64,000 bases of DNA from Sphingobium aromaticiconvertens (lineage in GTDB: Bacteria; Pseudomonadota; Alphaproteobacteria; Sphingomonadales; Sphingomonadaceae): positions 2,723,501-2,787,500 of the forward strand of contig NZ_JBANRJ010000001.1 in assembly GCF_037154075.1 (NCBI RefSeq), written 5' to 3'. Made by a program: the position numbers and the translations under genes. The notes beneath the pieces were generated by a model that was not told the DNA's origin, ran no database searches, and saw nothing but the letters and a program-made list of their open reading frames with translations. Below, piece after piece: positions 55,875-64,000 of this stretch. The first letter of the stretch is position 1. Each line of letters opens with the position of its first letter.

Positions 55875-57510
55875 TGTCACAGTTGCGCAAAGTAGAGATG
55901 TCTCACTTGGGCTACCGTGCCCTCCGGCTGTTCGGAGGTATTGAGCATGGCGGTGTTGCGTATGAGTACCGAGGAGCTTTCGCGGGTCGAGACGCTGATG
56001 CATGTGGTTTCAGGTCGCATGACCGTCACCCAGGCCGCAAGGCTGATGAGCGTCAGCCGCCGCCACGCCCATCGACTGCTGACGCGTTACCTTGACGATG
56101 GATCATCCGGGCTTTTGTCGCGCCGCCGTGGTCGACCAAGTAACCGGCGCTTGGATGATGCCATCAGAGATCAGATTGTCGCACTGGTTCGGACCCATTA
56201 TCATGATTTTGGGCCTACATTGGCTGCGGAGTATTTGGCCGAACGGCATGATCTCCGGATTTCGCGTGAGAAGCTGCGGCAGATGATGATCGAGGCCGGG
56301 ATTTGGAAGGATCGTCAGGCTCGCCGTCCTCGCCCATATCAGCCGCGCTACCGCCGGGATTGTCGGGGCGAACTGATCCAGATCGACGGCTCAAAACATT
56401 GGTGGTTCGAAGACCGCGGCCCGCAATGCACATTGCTGGTCTATATCGACGACGCGACCAGCGAACTGATGCACCTCAGGATGGTCGAGAGCGAGAGCAC
56501 CTTCGCTTACATGGAGGCGACCCGCGCGTATATCGAACGGCACGGCAAGCCGGTGGCCTTTTATTCCGACAAGCACAGTGTTTTCCGGAACGCGCGGGCC
56601 AGCGCCGCGCGTGGCGACGGGATGACGCATTTTGGCCGTGCGCTGGATGCCCTGAACATCGAGATCATCTGCGCCAACTCGCCACAGGCCAAGGGCCGCG
56701 TCGAGCGGGCCAACGCCACCTTGCAGGATCGCCTGGTGAAAGCGATGCGACTGGAGGGTATCTCGTCGATCGCGGACGCAAACGCTTTCCTCGACAGTTA
56801 TATGGCCAGGCACAACGAGCGGTTTGCCCGCCCTGCCTTCGATGTCCGCGATCTGCACCGCCCGCTTGCACCGCATGACGATCTGCGCTCGATCATGGTC
56901 TGGCGGGAGCAGCGAACGGTGACGGCAGCGCTGACGCTGCACTACAACAAGGCGATGTTCATCCTGGAGCCGAACGATGTCAGCGAAAAGCTGGCGCGCA
57001 AGCGGGTGACGGTCTGCGAATATCCCGACGGTCGACTGGAGATCGAGCATGAGGGCCATGTCCTGCCCTATCGTCAGTTCGACAAGATGCGGCAGGTGAA
57101 CCAGCCTGCCATTGTCGAGAACAAGCATCTGGACGCAGCGTTGCTGCTGGCCCGGCAGATGCAGGCGATCATGCCGCATCATCGCAAACGCAACAATGAC
57201 GCCCCTGCCCGCCGTGACCAACCCATGCATCTGTTCCCCGAGCCGGAACCACCCGCGAAGATCGATCGCCGCAAACTGGGCGGCTCGAAGCTCAAGCGCG
57301 GTCCCAGGCTCAGTGATGAGGCGTTGCACGAACGCGGCACGCTCAGGTTCGTGCAGAGGACATGACCGGGCCCACTGCAGGGCAGCGGGTCCATGGCCAC
57401 TACCCCAAGATCAGCGCATCAGCAGGGTCTGCGCTGCGCTATCCCGAGGGCTCCACGCAGCCCCTGCTTTCCTCAACGTGTGACATTTCTATATGGCAGA
57501 AATTGTGACT
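55875..57510 (+). mobile_element. ISNCY-like insertion sequence (approximate ends)
   Basis: About 1.6 kb with one transposase gene. Each end carries a pair of short TGTCAC-type motifs in opposite orientation (TGTCACA at 55875 and ATGTCTCAC at 55899; TGACAT at 57481 and GTGACT at 57505), an imperfect inverted repeat. The exact boundaries are uncertain and no target duplication was found. It lies between the MFS and TetR genes at the start of the second accessory region. Confidence 0.7.
55947..57365 (+). CDS. ISNCY-family transposase
   Basis: 472 residues from ATG 55947, with GGAGG at 55934-55938; an upstream GTG would add ten residues. The N-terminal helix-turn-helix is MTVTQAARLMSVSRRHAHRL. 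The DDE residues are visible in QIDGSKHWWFEDRG, FYSDKHSVFRN and KGRVERANATLQ. The C-terminal half binds DNA. The frame is intact. Family naming is from memory of similar proteins. Confidence 0.9.
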   Translation: MAVLRMSTEELSRVETLMHVVSGRMTVTQAARLMSVSRRHAHRLLTRYLDDGSSGLLSRRRGRPSNRRLDDAIRDQIVALVRTHYHDFGPTLAAEYLAERHDLRISREKLRQMMIEAGIWKDRQARRPRPYQPRYRRDCRGELIQIDGSKHWWFEDRGPQCTLLVYIDDATSELMHLRMVESESTFAYMEATRAYIERHGKPVAFYSDKHSVFRNARASAARGDGMTHFGRALDALNIEIICANSPQAKGRVERANATLQDRLVKAMRLEGISSIADANAFLDSYMARHNERFARPAFDVRDLHRPLAPHDDLRSIMVWREQRTVTAALTLHYNKAMFILEPNDVSEKLARKRVTVCEYPDGRLEIEHEGHVLPYRQFDKMRQVNQPAIVENKHLDAALLLARQMQAIMPHHRKRNNDAPARRDQPMHLFPEPEPPAKIDRRKLGGSKLKRGPRLSDEALHERGTLRFVQRT

Positions 57511-57565
57511 TCTCTAAATGGCAGGAACATAATCCGTATTCCGGGATTATGGCAAGAAACCCCCT

Positions 57566-58258
57566 CTAAATCGACGCACCAGCCACATTGCCCAGCCCCG
57601 CCACCATCCGCGTCGACAATGTGGCTTTCAGCCGATCCCGAAACGCCCGGTCATCTGGTGGTGCCGCCGCGATCCGGCCCAACAGCGGACGGGTCGCCAC
57701 ACTGACGACGATCGCGCCATTGAGGGCCACGAACAGATAGTCGATGTCCGCATGCCCTCCATAGGTCGCGATATAGTCGGCTAGTATGGGTCGCAGCCGA
57801 TCGTGGATCGGCTTTGCCAGCCGCGTATAACTGTCTTCCGACCGTTCATTCTCCAGCACAACCTCACGCAGGATGAAGGCGGCCAGTTCCGGAGCATCGC
57901 ACAGTAAGTCGATGATCTGTCCGATCACCATGTCCAGCCGCCCTGCCGCATTCGTGTCCGGTTGGATCTCCATTGGCAGCCCTTCCAGCCCACTGACCAG
58001 CCGCTGCGACAACCGATCGACCACCGCTTGCCACAACTGTAGCTTTGATCCGAAATGATGCGCGATCATCGCCGCATCTACACCGGCTTCAGTTGCGATC
58101 TGCCGCACACCCACCGCGGCAAACCCCTTGGCTGCAAATTGTACCGTCGCTATGTCTATCAGCGTTTCGAATACCGAAGCGCCGTCTGTATTTTCCGCCC
58201 GCGGCCGCCCACGCCGCCGCGGTGGCCGGGATTCTACAGGCGCATCTCTTTCATTCAT
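57566..58258 (-). CDS. TetR-family transcriptional regulator
   Basis: 230 residues. A basic, proline-rich start (RPPRRRGRPRAE) leads to the helix-turn-helix FAAKGFAAVGVRQIATEAGVDAAMIAHHF, quoted here as FAAKGFAAVGVRQIA and GVDAAMIAHHFGSK. The C-terminal domain is a TetR_C-type ligand-binding fold. A perfect palindrome lies just upstream (58270-58285). Candidate targets are its own gene and nearby catabolic genes. Confidence 0.9.
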   Translation of the reverse strand: MNERDAPVESRPPRRRGRPRAENTDGASVFETLIDIATVQFAAKGFAAVGVRQIATEAGVDAAMIAHHFGSKLQLWQAVVDRLSQRLVSGLEGLPMEIQPDTNAAGRLDMVIGQIIDLLCDAPELAAFILREVVLENERSEDSYTRLAKPIHDRLRPILADYIATYGGHADIDYLFVALNGAIVVSVATRPLLGRIAAAPPDDRAFRDRLKATLSTRMVAGLGNVAGASI

Positions 58259-58269
58259 GCCGAGTATTT

Positions 58270-58285
58270 TTCATCAGGTGATGAA
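58270..58285. promoter_or_regulatory. Operator-like palindrome upstream of tetR
   Basis: TTCATCAGGTGATGAA is a perfect 16-bp palindrome 11 bp from the tetR start codon, the expected place for an autorepression site. Confidence 0.6.
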
Positions 58286-58305
58286 TTTAATCAAGCCAAA
58301 GTGCC

Positions 58306-58860
58306 TTAATTATGCGTTATCGAGGCAATTACTGTCCCCACCGGCAGCACGATGTCGTCGACGTCGGGCAAGCGCATCGCCGATCCCCACAAGTTGAAAT
58401 CTTCGAAGAACAGCACCGGATCGTCGTCGCGGATCGATGCTTTCAGCAATGCCTTGGCATCCTGCGCATCGGACGGCACCACGATTTTCAATCCGGGGAT
58501 GCCCATGAACATTGCATAAGGCCGATCGCTATGCTGAGCCGCGCTGCCGCCATTGTAGAACATGCAGGCACGGATCACCATCGGCACCGAGGTCTGCCCG
58601 CCATAGATGTAGCGGGAATTGGCCGCGATGCTTATGATCTGATCGCAGGCCTGATAGAGAAAAGGCGAGATGGTTATGTCGACCACCGGCCGCATTCCTA
58701 CCATCGCCGCCCCTGCCGCCGTGCCGACTACTCCGGCCTCCGCCAACGGCACGTCCAGCACCCGTTCGGCCCCAAACTCCTCCAGTAGACCACCCGATGA
58801 CCCGTAAAGATTCTGCGTCAGGAAATTGACCCGCGGCATCAAAACCCCTCCGTCGTGCGA
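58306..58860 (-). pseudogene. 2-oxo-acid dehydrogenase E1 beta remnant
   Basis: Recognisable E1-beta sequence: GLLEEFGAERVLDVPLAEAG, then GMRPVVDITISPF, SVPMVIRACMFYNGG and GIPGLKIVVPSDAQDAKALL. The start (PRVNFLTQNLYGSSGG) lacks about 20 residues normally found there, and the frame ends at 58306 after VLPVG, so the C-terminal half (about 130 residues) is missing. The alpha frame runs into it without a stop. It is the decayed beta subunit of a pyruvate- or acetoin-type dehydrogenase. Confidence 0.85.
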
Positions 58861-59530
58861 TGATCGAGCGGCAAGATCGGATCGACAAAACACATGGTGG
58901 AAGGCTTCGGCCGGATCGGGATGAGGGCTTTCAAGACCAAAGCGCACGGCTGCGGCGACCTCTCCCCTTACCTGCCCGGCAATGGCGTCCAGCACTTCGA
59001 TTGCAAAACTTCCTCCCGCGATCAACCGTTCGCGAAACAATGTCAGCGGGTCGCGGGTACGCCAAAGTTCGATTTCCTCGGCCGACCGATAGTTTAGATG
59101 GTTGAGGCCAATCGCATGCTCATCGAAGCGATAGGTTTTGGCCTCGATCAGACTTGGCCCCCACCCGCCCGTGCCCGCGCAACTGCCACCGCTGTGATAT
59201 CATAGACCGCCATCACATCCTGCCCGTCAACGACATGACCGGGCATGGCATAGCCCGCCGCACGCACCGCAATGTCGGGGACGGAAACCGTCTCGCTCGC
59301 CGGGGTCGATATGGCATAGCCATTATTCTCGCAGAAATAGACGACCGGCAACTTCCAGATCGACGCAATATTGAGCGCCTCATGGAACGTGCCCTCGCTC
59401 GAAGCTCCATCACCAAAAAAGCAGAGCGCCACCCATTTGCTAGCCCAACGCCCGAATCCGGCATCATAACAGGCATAACTGGCGCTGACGGTGGAGGCCG
59501 CTGGCGCGCCACATCGATCAATGCAGCGCG
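58861..59530 (-). pseudogene. 2-oxo-acid dehydrogenase E1 alpha remnant, frameshifted
   Basis: The thiamine-diphosphate region is clear: CFFGDGASSEGTFHEALNIA and VVYFCENNGYAIS. At the five-base C run 59158-59162 the frame shifts: one frame stops after RARAGGGQV, and the other continues GPSLIEAKTYRFDEHAIGLN to RERLIAGGSFAIEVLDAI. The N-terminal ~120 residues are missing; the sequence degenerates upstream of about 59500, where the next gene's stop lies. The gene is certainly non-functional. Confidence 0.88.
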
Positions 59531-59796
59531 CGCACATCCTTACGCGACAGCGTCGTCTTCACGCTGCCGTCCTCTACCGACAGCGTATCGCCTGGAATAA
59601 CAACCATCTTGCTACCCAGGATCAGTTGCACACCGGTCACATTGTCGTTGGCGATAAGAACGCGGTCCACTTTACCCAGCGTCGCGCCATCCGAGGAAAT
59701 GACTTTCGCATTGCGGGGAATATCCAGCGGTGCGGCAATGACGCCCCCGGCAGACAGGAGAGCAAGGGTAGCGGCAAGAAGAATATGGTGTTTCAT
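59518..59796 (-). CDS. Small exported protein with PRC-barrel-like domain
   Basis: 92 residues from ATG 59796 (MKHHILLAATLALLSAGG), a clear signal peptide ending GGVIAAP. The mature part (NAKVISSDGATLGKVDRVLI and GSKMVVIPGDTLSVEDG) has the pattern of PRC-barrel domains. Function unknown. It ends at the start of the E1-alpha remnant. A palindrome with TGCTAGCA at its centre lies about 50 bp upstream. Confidence 0.75.
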   Translation of the reverse strand: MKHHILLAATLALLSAGGVIAAPLDIPRNAKVISSDGATLGKVDRVLIANDNVTGVQLILGSKMVVIPGDTLSVEDGSVKTTLSRKDVRALH

Positions 59797-59838
59797 ACAG
59801 AGTCTCTCCATCAAGATTTGAAGCGACCCATGCTATAA

Positions 59839-59858
59839 ATGGTATGCTAGCACAATAT
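59839..59858. promoter_or_regulatory. Palindromic site upstream of the small exported protein
   Basis: ATGGTATGCTAGCACAATAT is a partly symmetric 20-mer centred on TGCTAGCA. It shares ATGGTATGCT..GCA with the complement of the site at 60638-60659. The pair may be operators for the same regulator. Confidence 0.4.
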
Positions 59859-59897
59859 TAATTTGCAAGCCGTGAAATATAGACAGCCTCCTGCTGC

Positions 59898-60587
59898 TCA
59901 CACCAACAGATGCGCTACTTCGTTGAAGCTGCGCAGCTTCCACTCCCCGTTCCGGCCGATGATGAGCCGCGAAATCGACGCATTTTCCGTGGCCATGAAC
60001 GCGAAGGAGCGACTGCCCGTTGCCTGGCGACAGATTTCCGCAATTGTCGCGGCATGGCTGAAAACTACGGCCGTTTCGCCTGCGTCGACAATGGCACACA
60101 CCTCACCCAAGCCCCGCCTGACACGCTCGGCGAAATGCATGCTGCTTTCAGCATTGGGAATGACGTCCCAGCTTTCCTCAACGAACATGCGGGAGACGAG
60201 CGGGTGCCCGGCGGTGGCATGATCGTAGAAACTATGTTCCCAATCACCCAGATGCACTTCGCGAAGATTTTCAATGCATTGCGGCGCGATGCCCGCCACT
60301 CGTGCCAGTGGAGCCGCCGTCTGCTGCGTGCGCTGCAATGGGGTAACGGTAATGGCCGTGATGGCCTCGCGTTCAAGCGCACGGGCCACGGCCTCGGCCT
60401 GTCGCTCTCCATCCTCGGTCAGCGGCGGATTGCTGATCGTCAGTTCGCCCAGTTCTACGACATGGGTTGTAGCTCCCGTGCTCGAACCATGACGGACCAG
60501 GATGACCTGACGCGCATCGGCGGGCAGGACAAAGCGCTGCTGCGCGCCTTGCGCCCGAAGGTGATGTTCGTCGTGTGCAGGATTCAT
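59898..60587 (-). CDS. Histidine phosphatase family protein
   Basis: 229 residues. The phosphoglycerate-mutase-like signature is VILVRHGSSTG, with further catalytic residues in TPLQRTQQTAAPL, REVHLGDWEH and VFSHAATI. It acts on phosphomonoesters; the substrate is unknown. It is divergent from the P450 operon, with 193 bp between the starts that hold a palindrome (60638-60659). Confidence 0.9.
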   Translation of the reverse strand: MNPAHDEHHLRAQGAQQRFVLPADARQVILVRHGSSTGATTHVVELGELTISNPPLTEDGERQAEAVARALEREAITAITVTPLQRTQQTAAPLARVAGIAPQCIENLREVHLGDWEHSFYDHATAGHPLVSRMFVEESWDVIPNAESSMHFAERVRRGLGEVCAIVDAGETAVVFSHAATIAEICRQATGSRSFAFMATENASISRLIIGRNGEWKLRSFNEVAHLLV

Positions 60588-60637
60588 GGGACGGGCGCCT
60601 TTAGGATGATATTGGCAGAGAAACTAACAATCAAACA

Positions 60638-60659
60638 TATGGTATTGCAGCATACCATA
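60638..60659. promoter_or_regulatory. Operator-like palindrome between phosphatase and P450 genes
   Basis: Perfect arms TATGGTAT (60638-60645) and ATACCATA (60652-60659) surround TGCAGC. It lies in the divergent promoter region, about 50 bp upstream of the phosphatase start and 120 bp upstream of the P450 start, so it could control both. Confidence 0.55.
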
Positions 60660-60780
60660 GTCAACGCTAAGCTCTCTTCCGATAAGTGACCGCCAAGAGC
60701 GCGGTTCGGCATGAAGGTGGGCACGACCGGGTTATGCCTCGGACATATGCCTTCTTCAACGACTGACAGGAGAGGCCAAG

Positions 60781-62067
60781 ATGCGCGCACAAACCGCCGC
60801 CCACACCTTTTACGATCGCGATACGCTGGCCAATCCGTTTCCTATGATGGCACAGATGCGCGTCGAAAGGCCGATCACGCGCACGGTCGATCCAGCCGGT
60901 CGCGAGATATTGATCGTCACCGACATCAAACTGATTGAACAGGTCGCGCGGCGGACCGAGGATTTCTCCAACCGCTTCGGCCATTTGCTGATGGCCGGCG
61001 GCGGCGCCGATCCGGAGGTCGCGAACATCCTGGCCAGCGCGCCGCTGGAAGCGACGCTCCTCCTCACCACCGACGACCCCGACCACAAGCGATATCGGGC
61101 GTTGGTGAACGCGGTGTTCGCGACGGGCCGGGTCGCGTATATGGAGGAAACGATCGGCCGATTGATCGATGAGTTGATCGACGACTTCATCGCGGATGGT
61201 ACCGTGGATTTTGTCGATCGCTTCGCCGTCCTGCTGCCCACCTACATCATCGCCGACATATTGGGCCTGCCTCGCGACAAATATGACAAGGTCAAACTAT
61301 GGTCGGATGCGGTCATCACCGTCGTCGGGCGCATGGGCACGCGCGAGCAGGAAGTGGAAGCTGCGTGGCTGATGGTCGAGTTCCGCCGTTACATCAAGGA
61401 CATGGTCGCCGCCCGCCGGATCGAACCACGCGATGACCTGATCTCCAATCTCGTCACCATCCGTCTCGACGGGGTTGCTCCGCTGACCGATGACGAAGCG
61501 GCAGCCCTTGCCTTTGAAACGTCGGTCGCCGGGAATGAGACGACACGTAACACGCTGATGAGCGGCATGGTGCAATTGCTGCGGCACCCCGAGCAGTTGC
61601 AGGCGCTGATCGACGATCCATCGCTCATCGACAATGCGATCGAGGAAATCCTGCGCTACGAAACCCCAGCATCGTCCATGTGGCGGATCGCGCGGCACGA
61701 CACGGAGTTGGGTGGCGTCGCCATTCCCGCTGGTGCGACCCTGCTGCTGCGCTATGATGGCGGCAATCGCGATCCCCAGCGGTTCGAGAAACCCGATCGT
61801 TTCGACATAAGGCGGAAAAATGCCCGCACGCACATCGCTTTCGGTGCGCCCAGCATGCATCGCTGTCTGGGCCAGATGCTGGCTCGCAAGGAACTGGCGC
61901 TGGCCTTCCCTCGCCTTCTGTCGCGTCTGAAAAATATCCGCATCGGTGCGGGCAGCCAGACCGACTATCTGCCGAGCCTGCTGTTCCATTGCATCGGCGG
62001 GCTGTCTCTGGATTTCGACCCCGGCGAACGCATTCTTGGTTCCTCTGGCGAAAAGGCCGTTGCATGA
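60781..62067 (+). CDS. Cytochrome P450 (first of tandem pair)
   Basis: 428 residues, AGGAG just upstream of the start. The I-helix has the AGNETTR oxygen-activation motif at about residue 250. The ExxR helix is EEILRYETPA. The heme loop is FGAPSMHRCLG with Cys362, one residue longer than the standard FGxGxHxCxG. It is a soluble bacterial class I P450 needing external ferredoxin and reductase, neither of which is seen nearby. It overlaps the second P450 by four bases. Confidence 0.93.
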   Translation: MRAQTAAHTFYDRDTLANPFPMMAQMRVERPITRTVDPAGREILIVTDIKLIEQVARRTEDFSNRFGHLLMAGGGADPEVANILASAPLEATLLLTTDDPDHKRYRALVNAVFATGRVAYMEETIGRLIDELIDDFIADGTVDFVDRFAVLLPTYIIADILGLPRDKYDKVKLWSDAVITVVGRMGTREQEVEAAWLMVEFRRYIKDMVAARRIEPRDDLISNLVTIRLDGVAPLTDDEAAALAFETSVAGNETTRNTLMSGMVQLLRHPEQLQALIDDPSLIDNAIEEILRYETPASSMWRIARHDTELGGVAIPAGATLLLRYDGGNRDPQRFEKPDRFDIRRKNARTHIAFGAPSMHRCLGQMLARKELALAFPRLLSRLKNIRIGAGSQTDYLPSLLFHCIGGLSLDFDPGERILGSSGEKAVA

Positions 62068-63344
62068 CCGCGCGGCAGGGCGAAATCGCCACCTTCAACC
62101 CCTTCGATCCGGCGCATCTGTCCGATCCGGGGCCGGGTTGGTCGCTGATGCGGCGGGAGGCGCCCGTCATACGACTGCCCATCCCCAGCCCGGTTCCCGT
62201 CTTCGTCGTCTCACGCAAGAAGGATGTCGAGGCAATCGCGCGGGACACCGCTCTCTTCTCCAGCAATCCGGTTCCGTCCGTCTGGCGCTGGGGCCAGTTT
62301 GAACCCGCCATTGCGGACATATTCGCAACCAGCGGCTACAAGGTGGTCTATACGCTCCAGACCAGCGACCCGCCATCATCGCTGCAATATCGCCGCATCG
62401 CCGAAGCCGCCCTGACCCGCAAGCGCGTTGTCGACCTGGAGCCGGAGATCGACGCCATCATCGGCCGGTTGATGGCTGCCCTGCCCTCGGGCGAACGGGT
62501 CAATTTCGTCGAAGCCTTCTCGGTGCCGCTGACGCTCCAGCTCATCTGCATGATCCTGGGCCTGCCCTATTCGGACGCGACCTTCATCAAGCATTTCTCG
62601 GATGAGTTCACCTTTCTCGTCGATCCCACCCATTCGACCGAGCGGGCGATGGAGGCCACGCACACGGTGGTCGAGGGCTATCATTATCTCGCCGAGCATA
62701 TGCACCGCTATCAGAGTGCGCCCGCAGATACGCTGCTGAGCGCCATCGCCCATGCCGATATTGATGGGCGTCCGCTGTCGATCGAGGAAAAACTGTCGAT
62801 GGCGCATGTTCTGACCATCGCGGGCAACGAGACGACGCGTAACGCATTATCCTCAGCCATGTATGTGCTGGCGACCCGGCCCGACCTCTGGGCCGCGTTG
62901 AAAGCCGACCCGGCGCGTATCCCCGATTATGTCGAGGAAATCCTGCGCGTCCACGCCCCGGCCGTGACGACCCCGCGCACGACCACGGCCGACACGGAAA
63001 TCGATGGCGTCACTATTCCCAAAGGGTCGGCGGTCTTCCTGCTCTGGGCCTCGGCAGGCCAGGACGAAACAGCGTTTGGGGACGCGCAGGTCATTGACCT
63101 CGATCGCAAGAACAAGCGATCCCACATCACCTTCGGCATGGGCATCCACCATTGCGTCGGCAGCTTTCTGGCGCGGGCCGAACTGGTGGCCGCCGTCCGT
63201 CACTGGATCGCCGATTTCGAAACCGTGGAACTGGCCGTCCCGCAGGCGGATGTCCGATACGATCCCCTCTTCGCCTTCCATGCGCTGAGCGACCTGCCGC
63301 TGCGCGTCACCCGAACCAGCGACAAGCAAACCGTCGCGGCCTGA
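62064..63344 (+). CDS. Cytochrome P450 (second of tandem pair)
   Basis: 426 residues from ATG 62064, overlapping the first P450 stop (ATGA); a longer frame to 61989 is rejected. The I-helix has AGNETTR at about residue 253, ExxR is EEILRVHAPA, and the heme loop is the standard FGMGIHHCVG with Cys364. Sequence similarity to the first P450 is partial, so they are old paralogs or unrelated subfamilies with different substrates. Confidence 0.94.
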   Translation: MTARQGEIATFNPFDPAHLSDPGPGWSLMRREAPVIRLPIPSPVPVFVVSRKKDVEAIARDTALFSSNPVPSVWRWGQFEPAIADIFATSGYKVVYTLQTSDPPSSLQYRRIAEAALTRKRVVDLEPEIDAIIGRLMAALPSGERVNFVEAFSVPLTLQLICMILGLPYSDATFIKHFSDEFTFLVDPTHSTERAMEATHTVVEGYHYLAEHMHRYQSAPADTLLSAIAHADIDGRPLSIEEKLSMAHVLTIAGNETTRNALSSAMYVLATRPDLWAALKADPARIPDYVEEILRVHAPAVTTPRTTTADTEIDGVTIPKGSAVFLLWASAGQDETAFGDAQVIDLDRKNKRSHITFGMGIHHCVGSFLARAELVAAVRHWIADFETVELAVPQADVRYDPLFAFHALSDLPLRVTRTSDKQTVAA

Positions 63345-63359
63345 GCAGAAAGACAAAGC

Positions 63360-64000
63360 ATGACCGCCAGCTACGACTATATCATCATCGGCGCAGGGTC
63401 CGCAGGCTGCGTGCTCGCCAACCGCCTATCGCAAAACCCGGCGCATAAGGTGCTACTGCTGGAGGCCGGCGGAGAGAATAAGACCTTCCTCGTCAACATG
63501 CCCAAGGGCATCGGCAAGCTCGTCACTGACCCCGATTATGCCTGGACCTATCCCGTCGGCCCTGCCGAAGCGCCATCAGAAGTCTGGCAGCGCGGCCGTG
63601 GCCTGGGCGGTTCCTCCGCTATCAACGGCATGATCTATGTGCGCGGACAACCACAGGATTTCGACATCTGGGAGCGCGAAGCCGGGTCCAGCTGGTCATG
63701 GGCGCAGATGAAGCAAAGCTATCGCGCGATCGAGGACCATGAACTCGGTGATGACGGCGTGCGCGGGGTCGGCGGTCCGGTCCATATCTGCACCAACAAG
63801 CTGCGCTATCCACTTGCCGAAAAGGCGATCGAGGCCGGCGTCCAGATGGGACTGCCCCATCATCACGAAGACCTCAACCGCGAGGATCAGGAAGGCGTCG
63901 GCTATTATTGCTACAATATCAAGGACGGGCGGCGGCAAAGTTCCGCCATCGCCTTCCTCGATCCGGTACGCCACCGCCCCAATCTGTACGTAGTCACGAA
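63360..64000 (+). CDS. GMC-family FAD oxidoreductase, N-terminal part (runs off window)
   Basis: The first 213 residues are in the window. The FAD-binding start is [19 protein letters not shown]. The GMC signature follows as [19 protein letters not shown]. It resembles choline/alcohol dehydrogenases of the family. It lies 15 bp after the P450 pair on the same strand. A likely role is oxidation of an alcohol produced by a P450, but the substrate is unknown. Confidence 0.92.
   Translation, partial: MTASYDYIIIGAGSAGCVLANRLSQNPAHKVLLLEAGGENKTFLVNMPKGIGKLVTDPDYAWTYPVGPAEAPSEVWQRGRGLGGSSAINGMIYVRGQPQDFDIWEREAGSSWSWAQMKQSYRAIEDHELGDDGVRGVGGPVHICTNKLRYPLAEKAIEAGVQMGLPHHHEDLNREDQEGVGYYCYNIKDGRRQSSAIAFLDPVRHRPNLYVVT

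Overview
The window looks like a chromosomal segment of a sphingomonad (Alphaproteobacteria, Sphingobium/Sphingomonas type). The grounds are the GC-rich coding, the mreBCD-mrdA-rodA and dusB-ntrBC-ntrYX-hfq-hflX gene orders, a fused IspDF, a tandem two-domain Hfq and a lasso peptide locus of the proteobacterial isopeptidase type. No database search was possible, so the genus is an inference.

Accessory region 1 (about 1-11,805). A lasso peptide locus occupies 205-6200: a GntR-type regulator, a short precursor gene (974-1108) with a predicted 21-residue core, a fused B1-B2 leader-binding protease, an asparagine-synthetase-like cyclase and, convergent to these, an S9-type lasso isopeptidase preceded by the last ~140 codons of a TonB-dependent receptor. 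The receptor is cut by an IS21-family element (6201-11041). That element carries a second, different IS21-family element (8249-10591) inside its istA gene, flanked by a 5-bp target duplication. The outer element has no matching target duplication, and its right side lies in a different broken gene (DUF6602-like). This suggests that an IS-mediated deletion removed the rest of the uptake system. A tRNA-Lys gene (11806-11881) ends the region and may be the attachment site of an island.

Core region (about 11,806-55,778). On the minus strand are the rod-shape/elongasome genes mreB-mreC-mreD-mrdA-rodA. These are followed by mutL and scattered housekeeping genes: a MaoC dehydratase, a nucleotide pyrophosphatase/phosphodiesterase, a DNA-deoxyinosine glycosylase, ychF, pgm, an M28 peptidase, ettA, a NYN-domain protein, carbonic anhydrase, lipA, a RatA/COQ10-like protein, a CinA-type amidohydrolase and ispDF. 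A nitrogen-regulation block dusB-ntrB-ntrC-ntrY-ntrX leads to hfq (two Hfq domains) and hflX. After mazG and tRNA-Ser comes a long co-directional series: mltB-like, rlpA-like, dacA-like, tmk, holB, metG, tatD-like, an MBL-fold hydrolase, a membrane aspartic protease and an MFS transporter. Most of these genes overlap or nearly touch.

Accessory region 2 (about 55,780-64,000). An ISNCY-like insertion sequence is followed by a TetR regulator with a palindrome 11 bp from its start codon and by decayed fragments of 2-oxo-acid dehydrogenase E1 alpha and beta genes. Then come a small secreted PRC-like protein, a histidine phosphatase, two overlapping cytochrome P450 genes and the start of a GMC oxidoreductase. 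The last three look like a catabolic operon running off the window. Related palindromes occur upstream of the small secreted gene and between the phosphatase and the P450 operon.

The most interesting system is the lasso peptide locus. It has a complete-looking biosynthetic arm, but its receptor is truncated and its isopeptidase may have lost a catalytic Asp, so the locus may be frozen partway through decay.
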